A DNA stretch of 64,000 nt from Bacillus cereus group sp. RP43 (GTDB taxonomy: Bacteria; Bacillota; Bacilli; Bacillales; Bacillaceae_G), in contig NZ_JARVHQ010000001.1 in NCBI RefSeq assembly GCF_040459645.1, positions 3,968,001 through 4,032,000 on the forward strand, given 5' to 3'. Shown piece after piece: positions 46,596 through 57,167 of this stretch (position 1 is its first letter; each line of letters begins with the position of its first letter). A model generated the notes under the pieces. It ran no database searches. It had not been told where the DNA came from and saw only the letters and a program-made list of their open reading frames with translations. The translations under genes were made by a program, and so were the position numbers.

Positions 46596-48230
46596 TTAGT
46601 TTTTGAGTTCAACCCACTTATAGCTAAATTCTCCGCCGTATTTATGTTCTAATAGGCCTGTAATTGAACTACGTTGTAAATATGCCTTTCCAGGTTGATA
46701 TACTGGAGCAATCGCTGCATCTTCAAGCAGTTGTTGTTCTGCTTTTAATAGAGCATCCCAACGAGCTTGTACATCTACTTCTGTTTTGGCTTTCTTAATT
46801 AGTGCATCATAAGCTGGATTTGCGTAATTCACTTTATTTTGTGAATTGCCTGTTGTATACATTTCAAGGAATGACATTGGATCCATATAATCTGGACTCC
46901 ATCCCGCATATGACATCGCATAATCTCCACTTGCTTCAAGTTTTAATTTTTGTGCAAATGGCTGCATTTTTGTTGAAACTGTTAAACCTGGTAAGTTCTT
47001 TTCGAATTGTCCCTTTAAATACTCTCCGATTTTTTTGGCATCATCAGTATCAAAGTTTAATAACTCTAACTCTACTTTGTCTACACCAAGTTCTTTTTTA
47101 CCAGCTTCCCAATATTTTTGAGCTTCTTTAACATCCTCTTTTATAAGCTTTCCGTTCTCTTCACGGAAGTCTTTTCCGTTAGGTCCTTTTGCCAAACCCT
47201 TCGGAACAAAACCATACATTCCTTCTGAACCATCGTTTAAGATAACTTTCCCGATATTTTCACGTTCAAAGGACATCGCAATTGCTTTTCGGATATTTTT
47301 ATTTGCTAAAAATTTATTTTTTTCATTTAAACGAATGAATTGTGTAGATGGTCTCTTAATTGTTTTAAAATCAGCATCTGATTTGTATTTATCTACAAAC
47401 TCTGATGTTAATACTACACGATCAATCGCTTTTGTTTCATATAAATTTATAGCCGTTGAACGATCCTTAACAATATTGAAGTTTATTTCCTCAAGTTTTA
47501 CTTCTTTATTTTCCCAATACGTCGGGTTCTTCGTCAATTTGAAACTTTGTTCATGCTTCCATTCATTTAATACGAATGGTCCATTGTAAAGTGTCGTATT
47601 GGATTCTAATCCGAATTTATCTCCTTGTTCTTTTACAAACTTCTCATTCAAAGGATAAAATGTTGGATAGACTGTTAAACTTACAAAATAAGGAACAGGG
47701 TTGTCTAATTCCACTTCAAATGTGTGATCATCAATGGCCTTTACACCAAGTTCTTCAACTGGTAACTCTTTTTTGTTAATTTTCTCCGCATTTTTAACAT
47801 CAAATAGTATGTAAGCAAACTTGGCACCCGTATTTGAATCTATAGCTCTTCTCCAAGAATAAACGAAGTCTTTAGCTGTTACAGGTTCACCATTCGACCA
47901 TTTCGCATCTTCACGTAATTTAAATACATACTTTTTACCATCTTCTGATTTCTCATAAGATTTAGCGACTCCCGGAACAAGTTTATCGTCTTTCCCCAGA
48001 CGATACAATCCTTCCATTGTGTTATTCATAATGTTAGAAGATGCTGCATCCGTTGATAACGTCGTATCCATTGTTGGTATCTCAGCAGTTTCTGTTAGAT
48101 TCAATACTTGCTTATTGGAAGTACTGGATCCTTTCGCGCTTGCCTTATTATCATCTTTTTGATAACTACAGGCTCCTAGCACACTTACTGTCAACGTCGA
48201 TGCAAGCAATAGCGGTATCTTTTTCTTCAT
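46596..48230 (-). CDS. oppA: Oligopeptide-binding lipoprotein OppA
   Basis: The product has 544 residues. The lipoprotein signal MKKKIPLLLASTLTVSVLGAC ends in a lipobox (cleavage before Cys21). The SBP_bac_5 fold has IPTMDTTLSTDAASSNIMNN and WSNGEPVTAKDFVYSW. It is the first gene of the oppABCDF operon. In the B. cereus group the Opp system brings in the PapR signal peptide that activates PlcR, so this locus could be important for virulence regulation; that this very copy does so is inference. Confidence 0.95.
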   Translation of the reverse strand: MKKKIPLLLASTLTVSVLGACSYQKDDNKASAKGSSTSNKQVLNLTETAEIPTMDTTLSTDAASSNIMNNTMEGLYRLGKDDKLVPGVAKSYEKSEDGKKYVFKLREDAKWSNGEPVTAKDFVYSWRRAIDSNTGAKFAYILFDVKNAEKINKKELPVEELGVKAIDDHTFEVELDNPVPYFVSLTVYPTFYPLNEKFVKEQGDKFGLESNTTLYNGPFVLNEWKHEQSFKLTKNPTYWENKEVKLEEINFNIVKDRSTAINLYETKAIDRVVLTSEFVDKYKSDADFKTIKRPSTQFIRLNEKNKFLANKNIRKAIAMSFERENIGKVILNDGSEGMYGFVPKGLAKGPNGKDFREENGKLIKEDVKEAQKYWEAGKKELGVDKVELELLNFDTDDAKKIGEYLKGQFEKNLPGLTVSTKMQPFAQKLKLEASGDYAMSYAGWSPDYMDPMSFLEMYTTGNSQNKVNYANPAYDALIKKAKTEVDVQARWDALLKAEQQLLEDAAIAPVYQPGKAYLQRSSITGLLEHKYGGEFSYKWVELKN

Positions 48231-48549
48231 GTTGTATTGCCTCCCCTAATTGCACTTCCTGTACCCTCACTTGTAAAAAAGTAGAATTGAAAGAATAATC
48301 TCCAAGTTTCTACAATTTTCATTATACATATAATTTGACGATTGTGAATATAGTTTTTTGTTTTTTTGTTAAAATTTTTAATGAATTGTTTATATTTTTA
48401 TTTTTTTGTAAAGGGATACGTTAACATTGCTACCATCATCTTGAAATTAGAACCATAATTGCGTATAATTTTCAAAAAATTATTTATATTACTTATTATA
48501 ACTTTTATAGTATAATAATTCTAGTAATATTTTGACGGAGGGGAATATT
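48231..48549. other. 319-base intergenic region between oppA and the DUF3899 gene
   Basis: It is strongly AT-rich (several T-runs around 48355-48410). Divergent promoters must lie here. A TATAAT hexamer on the minus strand is at 48321-48326, but no convincing -35 pairs with it. No ORF or structured element is clear. Confidence 0.5.
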
Positions 48550-48930
48550 TTGAATAAAGTTTTTTTTCATACTTGTATACTATTTTTTGTAGCGATAATC
48601 GCTTCTAGTGTTGGCGCATTCCTCGTTTCATCTCAGTTTTTGTTGAATTTTGTCAACATCTCATTCTATATTGCATTGGTTTTTATTCTTATAGGTGGTT
48701 TTTTATTCATATTTCAAAACGGATTTTTTAACGTAACAATTTACGCATTCCAAAGAGTATTTGGTACGAATAAAAAAATTGACTCTTTAATTGAAGAAGC
48801 AGAGGAACCTATCGATAAGAAAGAACGTATTTATAAAACATATTCATTCAAATGGACGTATCCGATTTGTATTACCGGTATCGTACTTGGGTTGTTCTCG
48901 ATCCTCATTAGCTTTACTATTTTGATGTAG
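48550..48930 (+). CDS. DUF3899 membrane protein, hypothetical
   Basis: The product has 126 residues: three hydrophobic segments (about 5-27, 33-53, 100-122) flank an acidic cytoplasmic stretch (IDSLIEEAEEPIDKKE). The pattern fits DUF3899 proteins of Bacillus, whose function is unknown. TTG 48550 is used because GGAGGGG ends seven bases before it; the next upstream TTG would put that site inside the gene. It is followed by the trpS leader. Confidence 0.75.
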   Translation: MNKVFFHTCILFFVAIIASSVGAFLVSSQFLLNFVNISFYIALVFILIGGFLFIFQNGFFNVTIYAFQRVFGTNKKIDSLIEEAEEPIDKKERIYKTYSFKWTYPICITGIVLGLFSILISFTILM

Positions 48931-48931
48931 T

Positions 48932-48959
48932 TTGCAAACACTATTCCATATGATATAAT
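48932..48959 (+). promoter_or_regulatory. Sigma-A promoter of the trpS T-box transcript
   Basis: TTGCAA and TATAAT separated by 16 bases, close to the sigma-A consensus. Transcription would start near 48966, about 70 bases before Stem I of the T-box. Confidence 0.7.
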
Positions 48960-49034
48960 AATCAGCAAAACATTTTGTTATAAAACTTTAGTTCTTTCAT
49001 ATTAAAAGGACTCAGTTAACAATAAATAAATTTA

Positions 49035-49277
49035 TATGTATGCGATGATAAAGAAGAGTACATATTGGGGCAATTTCAGAGAGCTTGTGGCTGGTGTGAA
49101 CAAGTAATTGTACAATATGGAATGGGCTTTTGAGCACCAAACCGAACCGAAAGTAGTAGGCTTTGGCGTTATATCCAGACGTTATTATGGATCTTGAGAG
49201 ATTTCACAGCTGTGAAATAATTAGGGTGGTACCGCGGTCCATTCGTCCCTATGTAATTTGGGATGAATGGGCTTTTT
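49035..49277 (+). promoter_or_regulatory. T-box riboswitch (tryptophan) of trpS
   Basis: The invariant T-box AGGGTGGTACCGCGG is at 49223-49237, followed by a terminator stem CCATTCGTCCC / GGGATGAATGG with a T6 tail at 49272-49277. Stem I with AGAGAGC precedes it. In the specifier loop GAATGGGC, the codon TGG lies at 49123-49125 and would read tRNA-Trp. Uncharged tRNA-Trp stabilises the antiterminator and lets trpS be transcribed. Confidence 0.93.
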
Positions 49278-49315
49278 TGTATGCCTTCTCTTCCCCATCG
49301 CACATTCAATTTTAG

Positions 49316-50317
<1,002 letters not shown>

Positions 50318-50320
50318 CTT

Positions 50321-50681
50321 AAAAAGCGGAGGCGACTGCTTAGCCCTGACGGATAAGGTTCTTCCCCACAGAAGGTGCTTTTTACCTTCTCGTGTGGAAG
50401 GTTCTTAGACGCGAAGGGCTAGGAGCCGGAGCTGGATTACTACAAAAAGCGGAGGCAGCTCGTTCAGCTCTGACTGGCTAAGGTTCTTTCGCATAAAAGG
50501 CGCTTTTTGCCTTCTTATGCGGAAGGTTCTTAGACACGAAGAGCTTGCTGTCGGAGCTGGATTTCTATATAAAAAGCGGAGGCGGCTCGTTCAGAATGTG
50601 AGGGGGATGGAGCTCCTGACGCAGAGGCGTTTTTTGCCTCACAGGAAGGCGCGAAGCCACCGAACATTCTTGCCGCCTCCA
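50321..50681 (+). repeat. Three tandem copies of a structured intergenic repeat
   Basis: Each copy starts AAAAAGCGGAGGC(A/G)(G/A)CT. Copies at 50321-50443 and 50444-50570 share the core TAAGGTTCTT...AAGGTTCTTAGAC(G/A)CGAAG and ...CGGAGCTGGATT, with an inner hairpin around GGCGCTTTTTGCCTTCT. The third (50571-50681) diverges after its start and ends CCGCCTCCA. The GC content is much higher than the neighbouring genes. It looks like a B. cereus group intergenic repeat family; I cannot name which. Confidence 0.8.
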
Positions 50682-50682
50682 T

Positions 50683-50712
50683 AAAAAAAACCGCCAATCG
50701 GCGGTTTTTTTA
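50683..50712. terminator. Bidirectional terminator between the repeat cluster and yjbA
   Basis: Stem AAAACCGCC / GGCGGTTTT with an AATC loop, flanked by A and T runs, just at the yjbA stop. Confidence 0.92.
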
Positions 50713-51456
50713 ATTTACCTTCTGCTCATTTTCCATTTCCCATAACTTTTCAAAAAACGGCTGTCCTTTTACAAGGCGCTCACATAATTGCTCGTGCTTC
50801 TCAGACCATCCAGTTTTCGCTTCATCATAAAGTTTAGCCCAAACATCTTCAAACTCCATATGTTGGACCATTCCATACGCTGATGGATCCCACTCTGTAA
50901 ACCAATAGCGAATTTCAGCTGGATTTTTCGTTGTATGTAATTGATCTAACGCCATAAATAATAATTGTTTTAGCTGTCTTTCTTTACGAGTTAGGCCATT
51001 CATAATGAAAGGCGATGGTGATAAAATATGATGTTCTTTTTCAATCTCTTCCACTTGGAACTCATACTTTTCTGCTTGCACATTTTCTACCATCTCATAT
51101 ACCATCTGTTCTTGACGAGGTATAAGCCTACTTTTTCTAATTGGCACATTATAGCCAATTGAATCAATCGCAATAATTCCTTTTCCATCTGTAACTACAA
51201 AACAATATTCTTGTTGCAAACGTTCGTGATTTTTACGAATATAAGCCTTATGATGTACGTCTTCCAATAATTTTTGCGGAAGCTCTAATAATTCGTTCTC
51301 GATGTAATGATATAATGTGGAATCTACTTTTAATAATGGCACTTGATCTAATAGCTCAATCGTATCATCTTTCCGCCACTCGTAAAAATGACAAACGTTA
51401 TACCCATTCTCTTCACCTTCAAACCAATTTACCCATACATCATGTAGATATAACAT
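50710..51456 (-). CDS. yjbA: UPF0736 protein YjbA
   Basis: The product has 248 residues starting [20 protein letters not shown]. It corresponds to B. subtilis YjbA (DUF3603/UPF0736). It is rich in charged residues and helical, with no signal peptide or membrane segment. The function is unknown. In B. subtilis it lies between the app operon and trpS; here it follows trpS convergently. Confidence 0.88.
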   Translation of the reverse strand: MLYLHDVWVNWFEGEENGYNVCHFYEWRKDDTIELLDQVPLLKVDSTLYHYIENELLELPQKLLEDVHHKAYIRKNHERLQQEYCFVVTDGKGIIAIDSIGYNVPIRKSRLIPRQEQMVYEMVENVQAEKYEFQVEEIEKEHHILSPSPFIMNGLTRKERQLKQLLFMALDQLHTTKNPAEIRYWFTEWDPSAYGMVQHMEFEDVWAKLYDEAKTGWSEKHEQLCERLVKGQPFFEKLWEMENEQKVN

Positions 51457-51598
51457 TCACTACCCCTCACTTCACTACTGTTTGTACCAATCATTATGTT
51501 CATTTTCGCTTAACTTTATTCCACTTTAGGAAATATATTCTAATTATTATTTTTTCTTCTATAATATAAAAAAAACAAGAGATAGCTCTCCTGTTTTT

Positions 51599-52390
51599 TT
51601 ATGAAATATGAAATGTATTTGCTTTATTCAATATTTCTTTCGCCTCTATAGATAATAAAGAAAGTGTATCTTCTCCTTCAAATGCTACACAGTCTTTCAC
51701 AATATGGAACCCAAGTGCATAGCCAAGCATTTTCGGATACGAGTGTAGACCATTTAATAAAACATCATGCTCCCTCGTACCTCTCTTTACATCTATTCGT
51801 TCTTGTATTGAATTTCTCCAATAATAAACAGCATCTTCTTTTGAAATGTAAGTAGTCCACGGTGCACATCTTTTTTCTGTATACCTTTCATACACGGCTT
51901 GCTCAGCTAACCCTTCCATAATCATCGTATCAAGTAATGTATACTCTGTTTCTTTCGTCTCAATTTGATGTAATCTACATATATGGTGGTATTCATGCGT
52001 TAATAAAGCTTTTAGTTCCTCTACTGAATTACGTCCACATACGAATAAGAAAATAACGTGACGCATAGATAAACCAGCCTTCCCGTTATATTCCTCTTGT
52101 ACAGTTCGATTATATGAATCTGATAATAAAATAAAGATAGGGACATCTGGACCTTTTAGCCAAACTTTCAATTTTTCATACTCCATACTAAGTTCTTTCC
52201 AAATTTCTTTCTTCTCTAACTCTTTAATTTCCTGCTCCCCCCGCATTACTGGGCGATACATACCTTTAGAGATTAAAAAACGATATAGCCTCTCTTTTGG
52301 CAATGGAATATACTTTGTAAATTTCTCACAAAGCTTTTCAGGGCGTCCATAATACAGATGTAACCATTCTGCCGTTTCAACAACCCCCAC
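51599..52390 (-). CDS. yjaZ: YjaZ, putative zinc-dependent protease (DUF2268)
   Basis: The product has about 263 residues. The metalloprotease helix HEYHHICRLHQI (residues about 155-166) contains HExxH with a likely third ligand in the IMEGLAEQAVYERY helix after it. It belongs to DUF2268. The start is uncertain: AGGAGG sits one base before an ATG at 52396 but seven bases before a GTG at 52390, so GTG is preferred. A longer frame (to 52504) lacks support. Target proteins are unknown. Confidence 0.85.
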   Translation of the reverse strand: MGVVETAEWLHLYYGRPEKLCEKFTKYIPLPKERLYRFLISKGMYRPVMRGEQEIKELEKKEIWKELSMEYEKLKVWLKGPDVPIFILLSDSYNRTVQEEYNGKAGLSMRHVIFLFVCGRNSVEELKALLTHEYHHICRLHQIETKETEYTLLDTMIMEGLAEQAVYERYTEKRCAPWTTYISKEDAVYYWRNSIQERIDVKRGTREHDVLLNGLHSYPKMLGYALGFHIVKDCVAFEGEDTLSLLSIEAKEILNKANTFHIS

Positions 52391-52453
52391 CTTCATCCCT
52401 CCTTTTCTTATGTATATGCAAAAAAAGAAAGGAACGTAAAGGTGATAAAAAAT

Positions 52454-52498
52454 AAATAAGGTGTTTTTTCGTAGTACTTTACGAAAAGACACCTTATT
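52454..52498 (-). terminator. Terminator of fabH-fabF
   Basis: Stem AATAAGGTGT / ACACCTTATT with an inner TTTTCGTA / TACGAAAA arm, just downstream of fabF. Confidence 0.88.
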
Positions 52499-52505
52499 GT
52501 ACATA

Positions 52506-53744
52506 TTACTTATATGCTTTAAATACTAATACTGCGTTATGACCACCGAATCCTAATGAATTACTTAATACAGCTCGCACTTCTTGATGTCTCGCTGTAT
52601 TTGGTACGTAATCTAAATCACATTCTGGATCTGGTGTTTCATAGTTAATTGTTGGAGGAATTACTCCGTCCGTAATTGATTTAATAGAGAAGATCGCTTC
52701 TACAGCACCAGCTGCGCCTAATAAGTGACCTGTCATAGATTTCGTTGAGCTAATGGCTACTTTATATGCATGCTCACCGAAAGTTTCTTTAATTGCCATC
52801 GTTTCGTATTTTTCATTTGCATCTGTACTTGTACCATGTGCATTAATGTAATCAATATCTTCTGGCTCTAGACCTGCATCAGCTAAAGCTTGACGCATCG
52901 CACGAACTCCGCCTTCACCGCCAGGAGCAGGCATTGTAATATGGAACGCATCACCAGTTGCACCATAACCAGCAATTTCCGCATAAATGTGAGCACCACG
53001 TGCTAATGCATGCTCTAATTCTTCAAGAATAATAATTCCTGATCCTTCACCCATTACGAAACCACTACGGTTTTTATCAAATGGGCGGCAAGCCGTTGCT
53101 GGATCTTCATTGAATGTTAATGCTTTCGCTGAACTAAACCCAGCGAATGCCATGCTTGTTAACGGCGCTTCTGCTCCGCCTGTTATCATCGCATCAGCAT
53201 CACCGCGCTGGATTACTTTAAATGCATCACCAATTGAGTTTGCTCCAGATGCACAAGCTGTTACAGAGCAAGTATTAATCCCTTTCGCTCCTGTAGCGAT
53301 TGACACTTGACCTGCTGCCATATCTGGAATCATCATTGGTACGAAGAATGGGCTCACGCGGCGCGGACCTTTTTCAGTAAAAATCTTAAATTGTTCTTCG
53401 TATGTTTCCATACCACCAATACCAGAACCAACCCATACACCAATGCGTGGTGCATTTTCTTCTGTAATTTCAAGCTTCGCATCTGCAACTGCCATTTTCG
53501 CTGCTGCTACTGCATATTGCGTAAAGCGGTCCATACGGCGCGCTTCTTTTTTATCTATATATTTTTCGACTTCAAAGTCGTTAATTTCTGCTGCTACTTT
53601 TGCAGGAATTTGTTCTGAATCTATTCTTGTAAGTCGTCCGATTCCGGATACACCGTTTTTAATGTTTTCCCAAGCTGTTTCAACATCTGTTCCGATCGGT
53701 GTAACAGCTCCTAGCCCTGTAATTACGACCCTCTTTTTTTCCAT
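52506..53744 (-). CDS. fabF: 3-oxoacyl-ACP synthase II FabF
   Basis: The product has 412 residues. The catalytic Cys164 lies in TACASGANS, and His residues lie in [12 protein letters not shown] (about 304) and TGHLLGAAG (about 341). It elongates acyl-ACP. The gene follows fabH with 31 bases between and shares the FapR-controlled transcript. The ATG follows AAGGAG. Confidence 0.96.
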   Translation of the reverse strand: MEKKRVVITGLGAVTPIGTDVETAWENIKNGVSGIGRLTRIDSEQIPAKVAAEINDFEVEKYIDKKEARRMDRFTQYAVAAAKMAVADAKLEITEENAPRIGVWVGSGIGGMETYEEQFKIFTEKGPRRVSPFFVPMMIPDMAAGQVSIATGAKGINTCSVTACASGANSIGDAFKVIQRGDADAMITGGAEAPLTSMAFAGFSSAKALTFNEDPATACRPFDKNRSGFVMGEGSGIIILEELEHALARGAHIYAEIAGYGATGDAFHITMPAPGGEGGVRAMRQALADAGLEPEDIDYINAHGTSTDANEKYETMAIKETFGEHAYKVAISSTKSMTGHLLGAAGAVEAIFSIKSITDGVIPPTINYETPDPECDLDYVPNTARHQEVRAVLSNSLGFGGHNAVLVFKAYK

Positions 53745-53775
53745 ACAAAATACACTCCTTTTTTTCTCTCAGTCC

Positions 53776-54708
53776 TTATTTACCCCAACGAAGAGCTACT
53801 GCTCCCCATGTTAACCCGCCGCCAAAACCGACTAGTATAATTAAATCACCATCTTGAATACGTCCATTTTGCAATTCCTCTACCATTGCAATTGGAATTG
53901 AAGAAGCCGATGTATTACCGAACTTTTCAATTGTCATACTCATTTTTTCTTTCGGTAAATTTAATCTTTCTCTTGCAGATTCCATAATACGAATATTCGC
54001 TTGATGTGGTACTAAGAAGTCCACATCCTCTTTCGTAAGTCCCGCTTTTTCTAACACGCGAAGACAGGAATCACCAAGTTGGCGAACAGCAAATTTAAAG
54101 ACTTCTCTGCCGTTCATCATAACATACTCGTCTTGATAAAGATGCTTACCGCCACTTCCGTCCGCTCCTAATTCAAAGGAAAGTACACCTTTTCCTTCCG
54201 TAACAGCTCCCATTACGATAGCACCTGCTCCGTCCCCAAATAGTACTGCTGTATTTCGATCGTTCCAGTCTACAATTTTAGATAGTTTGTCACTACCAAC
54301 TACTAATACATTTTTATAAGTTCCCGTTTGAATAAATTGCTGCGCTGTAATCATTCCGTACATAAAGCCAGCACACGCTGCACTTAAATCCATTGCGGCT
54401 GCGTGTTTTGCGCCAATTGCTTCTTGGATTACACAAGCTACTGCTGGGAATGCGCGATCTGGCGTTACCGTTGCCACTAAAATAAGATCGATATCCTCTC
54501 CGCTAATCCCTGCATCTTCAAGTGCTTTTTTAGAAGCCTCTACCGCCATATATGAAGTATCTATTGTATCATCGGCAATGCGTCTTTCTGCAATTCCCGT
54601 TCTCGTACGAATCCATTCATCAGATGTATCTACGATTTTCTCTAAATCGTGATTTGTGACTACTTTTTCTGGCACATATCTTCCGATCCCTAAAATGCCC
54701 ACGTTCAC
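53776..54708 (-). CDS. fabH: 3-oxoacyl-ACP synthase III FabH
   Basis: The product has 310 residues. The catalytic triad is Cys112 (SAACAGF), His in VPHQANIRI (about 238) and Asn in GNTSASS (about 268). FabH condenses branched or straight acyl-CoA primers with malonyl-ACP, the first committed step. It heads the fabHF operon. A FapR-like operator lies in its upstream region. Confidence 0.96.
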   Translation of the reverse strand: MNVGILGIGRYVPEKVVTNHDLEKIVDTSDEWIRTRTGIAERRIADDTIDTSYMAVEASKKALEDAGISGEDIDLILVATVTPDRAFPAVACVIQEAIGAKHAAAMDLSAACAGFMYGMITAQQFIQTGTYKNVLVVGSDKLSKIVDWNDRNTAVLFGDGAGAIVMGAVTEGKGVLSFELGADGSGGKHLYQDEYVMMNGREVFKFAVRQLGDSCLRVLEKAGLTKEDVDFLVPHQANIRIMESARERLNLPKEKMSMTIEKFGNTSASSIPIAMVEELQNGRIQDGDLIILVGFGGGLTWGAVALRWGK

Positions 54709-54736
54709 ATCGCAGCCCTCCGTTTTATATCAATTA

Positions 54737-54753
54737 TTATGACTTGGTACTAA
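54737..54753 (-). promoter_or_regulatory. FapR-like operator upstream of fabH
   Basis: TTATGACTTGGTACTAA agrees with the FapR palindrome at 12 of 17 positions, with the half-site GGTACTAA intact. It lies 29 bases upstream of the fabH ATG. Confidence 0.65.
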
Positions 54754-54903
54754 TTTTAAAACATAAATGTATTTTTGTCTAGAATATATTTCAGCTAAAG
54801 AATAAAGACAGCGTATTACTAACTTTATTTTTCATTAAAAGAAACAGAAAAATTCCCGCCTCCCAAAATACAAATTATTCCATACCCTTACTCCACTCGA
54901 AAC

Positions 54904-55154
54904 AAAAAAAGGCTCCAACCACTTCTATCCACAGCTCGAGCCTCTCTTCCCTCTAAAAAAGAAGGGTTTTTTATTCTTTATCTGCTTTCCCTTCAAAACT
55001 AGGGCGTTCTCCTCATAATCTTCCCCTTTAACCTCATCATCCCTCTGGTTTTACTCCGCTCGAGACTAAAAAAAGCCCCAACCGCTTCTATCCACGGCTC
55101 GAGCCTCTCTTCCCTCTAAAAAGAAGGGTTTTTTTATTCTTTATCTGCTTTCCC
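54904..55154. repeat. Duplicated comZ 3' end and terminator
   Basis: Two copies of about 87 bases (54904-54991 and 55068-55154), nearly identical. Each contains AAAAAAAGGCTCCAACC or AAAAAAAGCCCCAACC, TCGAGCCTCTCTTCCC, AAGAAGGGTTTTTT and then TTCTTTATCTGCTTTCCC. In copy 2 the last part encodes the C-terminus of ComZ; copy 1 has the same bases but no gene. Each has GGCTCGAG- and AAGAAGGG-containing hairpin arms. The spacer between is 76 bases. Confidence 0.85.
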
Positions 55155-55310
55155 AAGCTCATACGCTTCGCCCATTACTTTCATCAATAGCTCTAACACC
55201 GGCTGCGCTTTCTCCATATCAAGTGCAATTCCATTAGAATCTAAAATTGCCTTAGCTTCTGGTAAATGCTTCATTGCGATTTGTAAAAATTGCATACTTT
55301 TTTCGTTCAT
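55134..55310 (-). CDS. comZ: ComZ, negative regulator of the comG operon
   Basis: The product has 58 residues, starting MNEKSMQFLQIAMKHLPEAK and ending AYELGKADKE. It is recognisable as ComZ (YjzA). In B. subtilis it represses comG through a leucine-zipper-like motif. It sits upstream of fabH as in B. subtilis. GAGGA lies ten bases before the ATG. Its stop codon region is duplicated downstream. Confidence 0.88.
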   Translation of the reverse strand: MNEKSMQFLQIAMKHLPEAKAILDSNGIALDMEKAQPVLELLMKVMGEAYELGKADKE

Positions 55311-55374
55311 GTAATCTCGTCCTCTCTATTAAAGCTTTTCAATCAATTATCCATACAATAGTGTAACACGCGCG

Positions 55375-56220
55375 CTACCCTTCGTATAACTTTTTATATT
55401 TTTTCATATGTGCCAATTGTTTATTTAAACCGAATTCTACTGGTGTATTTTTTTGAATAGAAATAACCTCTACAGCTTCATCTCTTACTTCCATATTTTT
55501 TTTATTTACTTTATCATCTGCATGCAGTAAGGTCATACCTTTTTCCCATAACGCTTCTTTTCCGCTAAGTAAGTCATATACACCGAGGCGCTTTACATTC
55601 ATTCCATTTTTCCATAAATACTCACATACATCTTCAATGTAAAGTAAATCGCTTCCTTTTTCTCCATTTATACAACGGCACTCTTTTTCATCGAGTTCTG
55701 ATAAAATGAGCTGATGATACATCATAAACGACGGTTGCCACGGCCCATATAATGTAGGAACTCGATATGCGCTATATTGTAATTCTCCTTTTTTCAACCC
55801 TTCTTCCACTTTCGAAAATAGACGTTTGTTTTCGGATTCTTCAGTGCTTCCTATTTCAATAGAAGAAATTAGATTTAACTTTACTTTATTGTTTTCACAC
55901 ATCCTTACGATTCGTTTTAAATATTGTAATATGACCCTTTCATTCCGAAATCCACTTTGCTGATTCGGCTCATACAAGCAAAAATAAACTGTATCGAAAC
56001 TCTCTTCCTCTACCGATCGCCATCCGTCTTCATCCCTTATAGAATAGTACGTAAATAACGCATTTCGCCCAATCAACAATAATTTCTCTTCATTAATTTT
56101 TGTCATACTATCAAATTCATCAAAATCAAGACCATATACTTCTACTTCTTCTGCAATCATTTTATTCACAAGGTGATAACCTACAAACGTAAGTGCACCT
56201 ATAATCAGCACGCGTTTCAT
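55375..56220 (-). CDS. NAD-dependent epimerase/dehydratase-like protein
   Basis: The product has 281 residues. The Rossmann motif VLIIGALTFVGYHL (residues 3-16) replaces the usual GxxGxxG with a weaker version (GALTFVG), and the middle of the protein has SAYRVPTLYGPW, the typical strand after the YxxxK region, but no clear YxxxK. It may be an epimerase-fold protein with altered chemistry. It follows the alpha/beta hydrolase gene with 57 bases between. The start ATG 56220 is chosen from the AAAGGG upstream; a GTG just before is also possible. Confidence 0.75.
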   Translation of the reverse strand: MKRVLIIGALTFVGYHLVNKMIAEEVEVYGLDFDEFDSMTKINEEKLLLIGRNALFTYYSIRDEDGWRSVEEESFDTVYFCLYEPNQQSGFRNERVILQYLKRIVRMCENNKVKLNLISSIEIGSTEESENKRLFSKVEEGLKKGELQYSAYRVPTLYGPWQPSFMMYHQLILSELDEKECRCINGEKGSDLLYIEDVCEYLWKNGMNVKRLGVYDLLSGKEALWEKGMTLLHADDKVNKKNMEVRDEAVEVISIQKNTPVEFGLNKQLAHMKKYKKLYEG

Positions 56221-56276
56221 ACCACCAACCCTTTCCCCTTGAAACAAATAGCTCCTCATTTATGTATATGGGAGCT

Positions 56277-57011
56277 TCACAATTCTTCTTCATATTTTTT
56301 AAAGAAATCAGTCGTTTGTCTAACCATTTTATATTTCACATCTTGCAGATGGAATAAAACAGAAGTATCGCATTGATTTAGTTGCCTCATTTTCTCGTAT
56401 TTACGTAACAACTGTTTTCTTCCTCTTTTTTCCTGTGTTGATACGAAAATTTTAACAGGTACACAAGACGGAAGAAGCGCAAATGATTTTTTATTTATTT
56501 TTGATTCTAATTCTTCTTCTTTGGAATCATACGCCAAACTTAATTCCTTCACGAGTCTCTTGTAAAAAAACTTATGCTCTTTCTCAAACTCCACATATTC
56601 TGGTAAATCTAAACACGGATTTAACATAACGACAGAACGTATACATTCAGAGTATTTGTTCATCATCTCAAGTGCTACAAGCGCTCCCATGCCATCTGCC
56701 ATAATGTGCATTTTCGTATTTAATGTCTCTTTTCTTAAAACGACATCATACAAACGTTTTGCAAGACGAACAGCTCGATCGTTTCCCCAATGCCTTCCGT
56801 ATAAGTTAGATGAAAAGACCGTATAGCCTTTTTCAATAAGGCCCTGTAAAAAATAAGCTCTCCCTGCATGTTGTGTCCATAAACTTGTACCATTCTCAAT
56901 AAAATAGTTATAATCTCCTAGGAGCATAACAGAAAATCCATTTGGCTTTTCTGGTAAATAAATTACACATGGTTCTTTTTCTAAATAAAAAAAACGTTCC
57001 GTAATACTCAT
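56277..57011 (-). CDS. Alpha/beta hydrolase, YjaU-like
   Basis: The product has 244 residues. The N-terminal strand SVMLLGDYNYFIENG and the helix after MADGMGALVALEMMNKY (nucleophile elbow as ADGMG, about residue 110) indicate the alpha/beta hydrolase fold. The usual Ser of the elbow is replaced by Asp-Gly-Met, so it may not be an ordinary esterase. It is the first gene of the unit with the epimerase-fold protein. The ATG follows GGGGGAAAA. Confidence 0.7.
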   Translation of the reverse strand: MSITERFFYLEKEPCVIYLPEKPNGFSVMLLGDYNYFIENGTSLWTQHAGRAYFLQGLIEKGYTVFSSNLYGRHWGNDRAVRLAKRLYDVVLRKETLNTKMHIMADGMGALVALEMMNKYSECIRSVVMLNPCLDLPEYVEFEKEHKFFYKRLVKELSLAYDSKEEELESKINKKSFALLPSCVPVKIFVSTQEKRGRKQLLRKYEKMRQLNQCDTSVLFHLQDVKYKMVRQTTDFFKKYEEEL

Positions 57012-57167
57012 TTTTCCCCCGCCTTATTTTCTAAACGTATAAAAGTACTCTTTTATAATGTATGAACAGAATGCAAATTTGCGTTGGAAAATCTACAAAT
57101 ATTTTTCTATATTCTTTTTTCAATTGTGTTACAATAAGGACAGATTGAACGAATAGAGGTGTAAAAT

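Noticed and set aside
50321..50681. Tandem repeats after trpS considered as a CRISPR array
   Set aside because: Units of about 125 bases with internal hairpins and no regular unique spacers; no cas genes.
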